Shown: positions 7,684 to 12,358 of the stretch, in pieces
Position numbering within the stretch: position 1 is the first letter of the stretch
Layout of the letters: each line of letters begins with the position of its first letter
NCBI GenBank assembly: GCA_945906115.1
Contig: CAMDQP010000019.1
Coordinates: forward strand, 1-12,358
Length of the DNA: 12,358 nucleotides
Direction: 5' to 3'
Origin: Opitutus sp. GAS368
Lineage (GTDB): Bacteria > Verrucomicrobiota > Verrucomicrobiia > Opitutales > UBA953
The notes under the pieces: generated by a model
Seen by the model: only the letters and a program-made list of their open reading frames with translations
Database searches by the model: none
What the model was told of the DNA's origin: nothing
Position numbers and translations under genes: made by a program

Positions 7684-8229
7684 TCACTTCGTCGGCGCGA
7701 CGGGAATGTGCACTTCCGACTGCTTGAGGAAGAACGGCATGAACGGGCTATTCCAATAGACTGCATACGGCTCGCCGGCCGCTTTCACGTCGGTCTGCTT
7801 GGCGAGCCACGCCCGTAGCTCGCTCAACGCTTCCTCGTAATTCTCGCGGCTATACGATCCCCGGATACCGATGGCGGCTACGCGCCGCTCGGACACCGAC
7901 GACAGTTTCACCTGCGGCGTCTCCGCGAGGTCCGCGCGCTGAGCCGAGGCGTCGTCCATATAGAAGACCATCGTGCCCGGCTTGATGCCCGCCTCGACCG
8001 GCGCGGTCATCGGGATCTTATTCGAGTCGATGTAGCGGAAGAGCTTCATGAACAGCCCGTTGTCGGCCGCGAAATAATCCGTCGACGACTCCGTGCGCAT
8101 CCAGCGAGCCGCGGGCAAGGTCTTGAGTTCGAGGTCGCCGGGCGACGTACGAGGATAGGCTTCGGCCACAGCGAAAAGGCTGGAGGCGGATGCGGCGATG
8201 GCGAGAGCAACCCAGAGGAACATCTTCAT
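7684..8229 (-). CDS. Exported SOUL-family heme-binding-like protein
   Basis: The 181-aa product starts with a signal peptide (MKMFLWVALAIAASASSLFA, cleavage near residue 24), placing it in the periplasm or envelope. The mature part matches the SOUL/HBP family. It has LFRYIDSNKIPMTAPV (63-78) with the family-typical MTAPV, the helix YEEALSELRAWLAKQ, and the C-terminal WNSPFMPFFLKQSEVHIPV (159-177), close to the usual pattern of Pro/Trp/Phe followed by N/SEVxIPV. The family binds heme or related tetrapyrroles in eukaryotes; in bacteria the role is mostly untested, and heme binding cannot be judged from this sequence. ATG 8229 gives a clean signal peptide; an in-frame ATG at 8223 is the alternative, and the open frame extends upstream to 8316. 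It is convergent with pyrD, stop codon to stop codon, and divergent from the DUF502 gene. Confidence 0.88.
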   Translation of the reverse strand: MKMFLWVALAIAASASSLFAVAEAYPRTSPGDLELKTLPAARWMRTESSTDYFAADNGLFMKLFRYIDSNKIPMTAPVEAGIKPGTMVFYMDDASAQRADLAETPQVKLSSVSERRVAAIGIRGSYSRENYEEALSELRAWLAKQTDVKAAGEPYAVYWNSPFMPFFLKQSEVHIPVAPTK

Positions 8230-8319
8230 AAGGTCATTAAACGGCCTGCCGCCACGGTTCCAATCCCCGATTCCTGTGACCGACCTTGCCACGGCCACGG
8301 GACTTCCTTTTGTCATGTC
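8230..8319. promoter_or_regulatory. Divergent intergenic region between the SOUL-family and DUF502 genes
   Basis: This 90-bp spacer should carry promoters for both the leftward SOUL gene and the rightward three-gene cluster. It contains a short tandem CCACGG (8291-8302 area) and no recognisable -35/-10 pair or terminator. No Shine-Dalgarno precedes either start. Confidence 0.35.
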
Positions 8320-9003
8320 ATGGGCGAAACGAACGAAAAGACCACCTTAGCCTCCCGCCTAGGTCACAACTTCCTGACGGGGCTGTTCCTGCTCATGCCG
8401 ATCGGCCTGACGCTCTACGTGGTCTCGGTGTTACTCGACCTGATGGGCAAGTTCATCCAGCCGGCGATCGAGTTCGGCTTGGCGTGGCTCTGGCATAACG
8501 CGAAGATCCCCGTGCCCGACTTCACGGTCGGCCTCTACCGCCAGCTCGTGGTGGTGTCGTCCGCCTTGGTGATGATTTTCATCCTGATCTTCGTTGGCTA
8601 CCTCTCGAAGCGTCTCTTCGGCAAGCTCCTGCATCGCTGGTTCGGCGCCGTGCTCGAACGCATCCCGGGCCTCGGCGCCCTCTACGGCACCATCCGCCAA
8701 ATGGTCGACGCCCTCAGCGGCCGCAACAAGGACACCTTCCGCCGCGTGGTGATGGTCGAGTTCCCCCGCCCGGGTATGTGGTCCATCGCTTTCGTGACCC
8801 ATGAGCAACCAACGGTCTTCAGCGAAGCCATCGGCAAACAGGTCGTGAACGTCTTTATCCCAGCCGCGCCCGCGCCCACCACCGGTGTCATCCTGCACCT
8901 CTCTCCCGAGGAAGTCCGTGAGACGAAACTGACCGTCGGCGAAGCCCTCGGCCTGCTGATGAGCTTCGGCTCCGTCGTCCCTAAGCCGGAAAGCAAGGAG
9001 TAG
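8320..9003 (+). CDS. DUF502 family inner-membrane protein
   Basis: The 227-aa product has two predicted membrane helices, at about 17-41 and 75-97, followed by a soluble domain. It carries the DUF502 landmarks in order: IPGLGALYGTIRQMVDAL (115-132), VVMVEFPRPGMWSIAFVT (143-160) and VFIPAAPAPTTGVILHLSPEEV (178-199). The function of the family is unknown; the pattern is shared by many bacteria and some plant proteins. It is the first gene of a cluster, five bases before the RecO-like gene. Co-transcription with repair genes is clear from spacing, but a functional link is not. Its last codons contain the AAGGAG that serves the next gene. Length is normal for the family. Confidence 0.92.
   Translation: MGETNEKTTLASRLGHNFLTGLFLLMPIGLTLYVVSVLLDLMGKFIQPAIEFGLAWLWHNAKIPVPDFTVGLYRQLVVVSSALVMIFILIFVGYLSKRLFGKLLHRWFGAVLERIPGLGALYGTIRQMVDALSGRNKDTFRRVVMVEFPRPGMWSIAFVTHEQPTVFSEAIGKQVVNVFIPAAPAPTTGVILHLSPEEVRETKLTVGEALGLLMSFGSVVPKPESKE
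8995..9000 (+). promoter_or_regulatory. Shine-Dalgarno of the RecO-like gene
   Basis: AAGGAG inside the last codons of the DUF502 gene lies eight bases before ATG 9009. It is the only near-consensus ribosome binding site I see in the window. It supports both the chosen start and translation of the RecO-like gene from the same transcript. Confidence 0.75.
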
Positions 9004-9008
9004 GCCGG

Positions 9009-9611
9009 ATGTCCGCGTCGAGCCTCCGCTGCCTGGTGCTGGGTCGCGATCCCTCCGGGGAATCGCATTCCCTGCTCACGCTGCTTGAGCCCGCCGAAGG
9101 CATCGTCCGCTGCCTCATCCGCACCCAACGTGGCAACGGCACGACCCTGCCCGACCTCTTCGATGAAGGCGAAGTGAGCCTTGAACGCGCGAAAGACGGC
9201 GGCATCCGCTTCGCCCGGGATTATCGCCTCCTCACGCGCCGCGCCGGCCTCGCCCGCGACCACCGCACGCTCGAACGCGCCTGCCGCCTTGCGTCGATGC
9301 TGCGCAAGAACCCGCCGCCGCCCGAATCCGCCGAGGTCTGCTACCGCATCGCGCTTGAAACGTTCGATGCGATGGCCGCGCGCCCACGTGCCGATTGTGC
9401 CTATTTCAAAAGCCTCTGGCTCATCCTGAAGGACGGCGGCTGGGGCGTGCATGAACAGTGGTTCACGCGCCTCGGCGCCCGCCAAGCCAGCGCAGCGGCA
9501 ATCCTCGGCCAACCGCTCGATGGGCAGACGACCGATGAAGAGACCGTCGCGAAGCTCGCCACGGACCTCGAACGCTGGGCCGCCGGCGAGGCTCACTACG
9601 TCCTGCCCTGA
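9009..9611 (+). CDS. recO: RecO-like DNA repair protein, short form without zinc finger
   Basis: RecO helps RecR and RecF load RecA onto single-stranded DNA bound by SSB. The 200-aa product resembles RecO in layout. An N-terminal OB-fold-like part (residues 1-75: LRCLVLGRDPSGESHSLLTL, then LFDEGEVSLER and RDYRLLTRRAGL) is followed by a helical part (84-150) with AYFKSLWLILKDGGW. It is shorter than typical RecO (about 240 aa) and lacks the CxxC pairs of the RecO zinc finger; its five cysteines are scattered. Similarity is weak and based on pattern and context, including the adjoining nuclease-helicase gene. The start is fixed by an AAGGAG eight bases upstream. Its stop overlaps the next start by one base (TGATG). 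An unrelated OB-fold protein remains possible. Confidence 0.62.
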   Translation: MSASSLRCLVLGRDPSGESHSLLTLLEPAEGIVRCLIRTQRGNGTTLPDLFDEGEVSLERAKDGGIRFARDYRLLTRRAGLARDHRTLERACRLASMLRKNPPPPESAEVCYRIALETFDAMAARPRADCAYFKSLWLILKDGGWGVHEQWFTRLGARQASAAAILGQPLDGQTTDEETVAKLATDLERWAAGEAHYVLP

Positions 9612-11905
9612 TGCGCATCGACATCAAGGCGAAGCGCGTTGAGCTGAGCGCGCAGGAGTTCGCGACGTTCCGACCCGGGCCGGGCGCGGGTGCGGGTGGC
9701 GCCCCCTGGCGCGCCGAAGCGGGCCGCCAATGGCATGAGACCATGCGCAAGGTCGCCGAAGCTGAAGGCCAGGGCTGGCAATTCGAACGCACCATCGCCT
9801 GCGAAGTCGGCGCCCTCGGCTGGACCATCGCTATCACTGGCCGCGCCGACCAATGGCTCGAGACAGCCAATGAGGTTCGTATCCGTGAAATTAAAACGAT
9901 CAGCCTGAAGCTGCCGCGTAAACCCGAGTTCCTCATCGGCCGCTTTGCCCACCACTTTCTCCAGCTCGCGGCCTACTGTCACGCCGCTCGTCTGGACTCT
10001 GGCGCCCGCGAGGTGAAAGGGGAATTGATCTTCATCGACCCCGCGGACGGCACCCGCCAGCCCGTCGCCCTACCCCGCTCCGCCGAAGCCGACCTGCTCA
10101 CGCAGGCGGAGACCCTCGCCGCGCACGCCGAGAACCGTCGGGCTAGTCACGCGCGCCTGCTCAACCTGCCGGACCGACTCCCGTTCAAAGAACCGCGACC
10201 GGAATGGCTCCAATGCTGCGCTGACCTCGACCAGGCCGGCCTCGATTCGCCCACGCGCCTGCTCGTCGCGCCGACGGGCTTCGGCAAGACCTCCGCCGCC
10301 CTGCGGCACGGCCTCGGCCTCCTCCGTGGCGGTCGCGCGGGACGTCTCCTCTACCTTACCGGCAAGGGCACGGGCCAGATCCAAGTCCTCTCCGAACTCC
10401 GCCGCCTCGCCCGCAGCAACGAACTCCGCGCGGTACTCCTCCGCCCGCGCTCTGAACACGAAGTCGAAGGGATTACCGATGACCCTGAGCAGATCCGGCG
10501 CAATTGGGCCAACGCCAAGATCGATCCGCAGCATCTGCTCGAGGAGGCCGCCGACCTTCGCCGCGTCCGCGAGATCGGCCGCATCGCGGGCGTCCCGCCG
10601 TGGGATATCACCAAGGCGATGCTCGCGCACGCCGACGTCGTCATCTGCGACTACAACTACGTCTTCTCCCCGCGTAATCGGGCGGCCCTCGAGACCGTGC
10701 CGGGATGGGATATCCACGATACGATACTCATCGTAGACGAAGCCCACAACCTGCCTGACCGTGCGGCCGAATGCCTCTCGCTGCGCGACGATGAACAATC
10801 CGCGGCCGACTTCGCGTTCACGCTCACGCGCTTCCGCGCGCCCGAAGCTTGGTGTCAGACCGCGCAGATGTGGGCTGACTTCCTGCATCGCCTGCCGAAG
10901 GCCGACGCGATTTCGCCGGACGACCGCATCGAAGCGATGGCCATCGCAGAACGTATGTCGGTCCTCGCCGCGGAACACCCATTCAACACCGACGACCTTC
11001 CGGACGCCGCCAAGCAAGCCGTCTGGAACGCCGCCACTTGGTCCGATCGCCTCGAAGCCGCCGACCTCGGTTGGCTGGTCTGGTCGCCGAAGCCCGGTCT
11101 GCTCAGCCTCGATTGCCTTTCCGCCGCCAAGGCCACCGGCGAACGCCTGCGCGCGTTTGGCCACAGCCTGCTGATGACCGCGACGCCCGGGCCGCGCGGC
11201 TCGCTCGCGGCCGACTGCGGCCTCGACCCAGATAGTCTCGTGATGGTCAACGCTCTGGCTCCGTGGCGCCAAGGCGCGTACACCGTCGCGATTGACGGAC
11301 GCGTGGACACGCGCCTCAAGACGCGCGAAGGCCACATGGCCCGCACCGGCGCCGCCCTGCTCCGCCTTTCCCAGGAAGGCGCGGTCGCGGCCTTCTTCCC
11401 TTCGTATAAATATGCCGAAGCCGTGATGAAGGAAGTGCGCAACCTCGAACCGAAGGCCGACGTGGCCGTGCAGCCACGCGGGCTTGGCCCTGATGGTACG
11501 GCGCGCTTCGTCGAGGATTCACTCAACCGCTACACGATCCTTTGCCTCATCCTCGGCGGCTCGCTCGGCGAAGGCGTCGACATGCTGGGCGGTCGCATCC
11601 GTTCGGCGGTGGTAATCGGCCCGGCGCTTCCCGAGGTCAATGCGCTCCAAGAAGCACGTCGGAAGATGTTCGTCGAAGCCGGCGCCGAAGACGCGTTCTC
11701 GCTGGCGTATGTCCGACCGGGCATGCGTAAGGTCAACCAGGCGCTCGGCCGACTCGTCCGGGCGCCGGGCCACTCGGCGCGCGTGCTCCTGCACTGCCGG
11801 CGCTTCGCCGACGAGGCGTATCGCAGCCTACTTTCGACGGAATACGGTGACCCGCAGGTACTGACCGACGACGAAGAATTCGTGCGCTGGTCCGCCCGTA
11901 GCTGA
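9611..11905 (+). CDS. Fusion of PD-(D/E)XK nuclease and XPD/DinG-type DEAH helicase
   Basis: The 764-aa product has two parts. Residues about 35-170 carry RecB/Cas4-type nuclease motifs: His42 in AGRQWHETM, Asp80 in GRADQW, Glu93-Ile-Lys95 in REIKT, and QLAAY at 118-122. Residues about 200-760 form a superfamily 2 helicase of the XPD/Rad3 type: Walker A APTGFGKT (Lys226), DVVICDYNYVF (around Cys346), DEAH (376-379), LLMTATP (motif III-like), the SLGEGVDM segment and QALGRLVR (710-717). It probably unwinds and cuts DNA in repair. In related nuclease-helicases four cysteines between Walker A and the CDYNYVF segment hold an Fe-S cluster; here residues 227-345 contain no cysteine, and GVPPWDI stands where a CPF-type motif is expected. 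It is translationally coupled to the RecO-like gene. Family comparisons are from memory. Confidence 0.85.
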   Translation: MRIDIKAKRVELSAQEFATFRPGPGAGAGGAPWRAEAGRQWHETMRKVAEAEGQGWQFERTIACEVGALGWTIAITGRADQWLETANEVRIREIKTISLKLPRKPEFLIGRFAHHFLQLAAYCHAARLDSGAREVKGELIFIDPADGTRQPVALPRSAEADLLTQAETLAAHAENRRASHARLLNLPDRLPFKEPRPEWLQCCADLDQAGLDSPTRLLVAPTGFGKTSAALRHGLGLLRGGRAGRLLYLTGKGTGQIQVLSELRRLARSNELRAVLLRPRSEHEVEGITDDPEQIRRNWANAKIDPQHLLEEAADLRRVREIGRIAGVPPWDITKAMLAHADVVICDYNYVFSPRNRAALETVPGWDIHDTILIVDEAHNLPDRAAECLSLRDDEQSAADFAFTLTRFRAPEAWCQTAQMWADFLHRLPKADAISPDDRIEAMAIAERMSVLAAEHPFNTDDLPDAAKQAVWNAATWSDRLEAADLGWLVWSPKPGLLSLDCLSAAKATGERLRAFGHSLLMTATPGPRGSLAADCGLDPDSLVMVNALAPWRQGAYTVAIDGRVDTRLKTREGHMARTGAALLRLSQEGAVAAFFPSYKYAEAVMKEVRNLEPKADVAVQPRGLGPDGTARFVEDSLNRYTILCLILGGSLGEGVDMLGGRIRSAVVIGPALPEVNALQEARRKMFVEAGAEDAFSLAYVRPGMRKVNQALGRLVRAPGHSARVLLHCRRFADEAYRSLLSTEYGDPQVLTDDEEFVRWSARS

Positions 11906-12358
11906 TTAGATGCGACTGATGACGCGGCTGGCCGGATAACGGACCTTCTTCATCGCGGCATACTTGTCCTCCGTAGAGCGGTAGCCCACGGCGCACGCGA
12001 CGACGACCTCAAAGCCGCTGCCGTTGAGCCCGAGGATCCCGTCGTAGGCGACGGGGTCGATGCCTTCGAGCGGGCAGGTATCGACGGCGAGTGCCGCGGC
12101 CGCCCCCATAAGCTGGCCGAGGGCGATATAAACCTGACGGGCCGCCCATTCTTTCTGGCCGGCGGCATCTTTACCCTTCACCACGCCACCCATCATCATC
12201 TGGCGGTAGGGTTCGAGTTTGGTCGCATCCGCGTGTCGCTCCGAGACCAACTGGTGGAAGAAGTCGTTGACGTCCTTCTCCGTGATCTCGGTACGACGGG
12301 CGAAGACCACGAGATGCGAGGCGTCGGTGACCTGCGTCTGGTTCCAGGAAACTGGACG
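11906..12358 (-). CDS. Nitroreductase family protein (NfsB-like), 5' end beyond the window
   Basis: The frame is open to the right edge, and 150 residues of the C-terminal part are visible. It matches FMN-dependent NAD(P)H nitroreductases of the NfsB type, which reduce nitro compounds, quinones or flavins in the cytoplasm. WNQTQVTDASHLVVFARR aligns with the E. coli NfsB stretch around WNQ..VVDASHVVVF. ARQVYIALGQLMGAAAALAVDTCPLEGID is the conserved helix and FMN-site loop, and VGYRSTEDKYAAMKKVR is the C-terminal motif. The N-terminal FMN-binding RxSxR-type segment lies outside. An internal GTG at 12310 is not the start, because homology runs on upstream of it. The stop codon abuts that of the convergent nuclease-helicase gene. 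Confidence 0.92.
   Translation of the reverse strand, partial: RPVSWNQTQVTDASHLVVFARRTEITEKDVNDFFHQLVSERHADATKLEPYRQMMMGGVVKGKDAAGQKEWAARQVYIALGQLMGAAAALAVDTCPLEGIDPVAYDGILGLNGSGFEVVVACAVGYRSTEDKYAAMKKVRYPASRVISRI

Noticed and set aside
8250..8275. GGTTCCAATCCCC resembling a tRNA T-loop
   Set aside because: The flanks do not form a five-base T stem, and no anticodon arm or acceptor stem is present.
9611..10130. Cas4-like domain as a sign of a CRISPR locus
   Set aside because: No repeat array or other cas gene is in the window, and the four cysteines typical of Cas4 are not evident. The fusion to an XPD-type helicase and the RecO-like neighbour fit general repair better.

Overview
The window is GC-rich, gene-dense chromosomal DNA. 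Several traits suggest the Planctomycetes-Verrucomicrobia-Chlamydiae group, most likely a verrucomicrobium of the Opitutae type. SecA is long (997 aa), has an insertion ahead of its Walker A motif and carries the variant motif VI GRCSRQGDPG, which resembles chlamydial SecA. The RecO-like protein lacks a zinc finger, and canonical Shine-Dalgarno sequences are almost absent. The lineage is inferred from remembered family features, not from a database search.

Left part (1-5747). The window opens with the 5' end of a leftward flavoprotein gene, probably thioredoxin reductase. It is divergent from secA across a short spacer with three G tracts. secA overlaps lnt by four bases (ATGA), so the preprotein-translocation ATPase and the last enzyme of lipoprotein acylation are likely translated together. 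After a 97-bp gap comes a secreted protein with two retropepsin-like aspartic protease half-sites (DTG and DSG) in one chain.

Middle part (5754-8229). A leftward gene of unknown function encodes a strongly acidic protein with an Asp tract and a basic tail. It is divergent from pyrD, a class 2 (quinone-linked) dihydroorotate dehydrogenase. pyrD meets a convergent, exported SOUL-family heme-binding-like protein; the two stop codons abut and form TGATCA.

Right part (8320-12358). A tight rightward cluster holds a DUF502 two-helix membrane protein, a short RecO-like repair protein and a large fusion of a RecB/Cas4-type PD-(D/E)XK nuclease with an XPD/DinG-type DEAH helicase. The gaps are 5 bp and a 1-bp overlap (TGATG). 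The helicase appears to have lost the cysteines of the Fe-S cluster usual in its family. It meets, again stop to stop, a leftward nitroreductase gene whose 5' end lies beyond the window.

Most of the window is housekeeping: export, lipoprotein maturation, pyrimidine synthesis and DNA repair. I see no RNA genes, mobile elements, CRISPR arrays, phage genes or defence islands, and no gene-free stretch longer than about 120 bp. The best candidates for new biology are the nuclease-helicase without Fe-S cysteines next to the minimal RecO, the tandem aspartic protease, the altered SecA tail and the acidic unknown protein. I found no clearly new multi-gene system.
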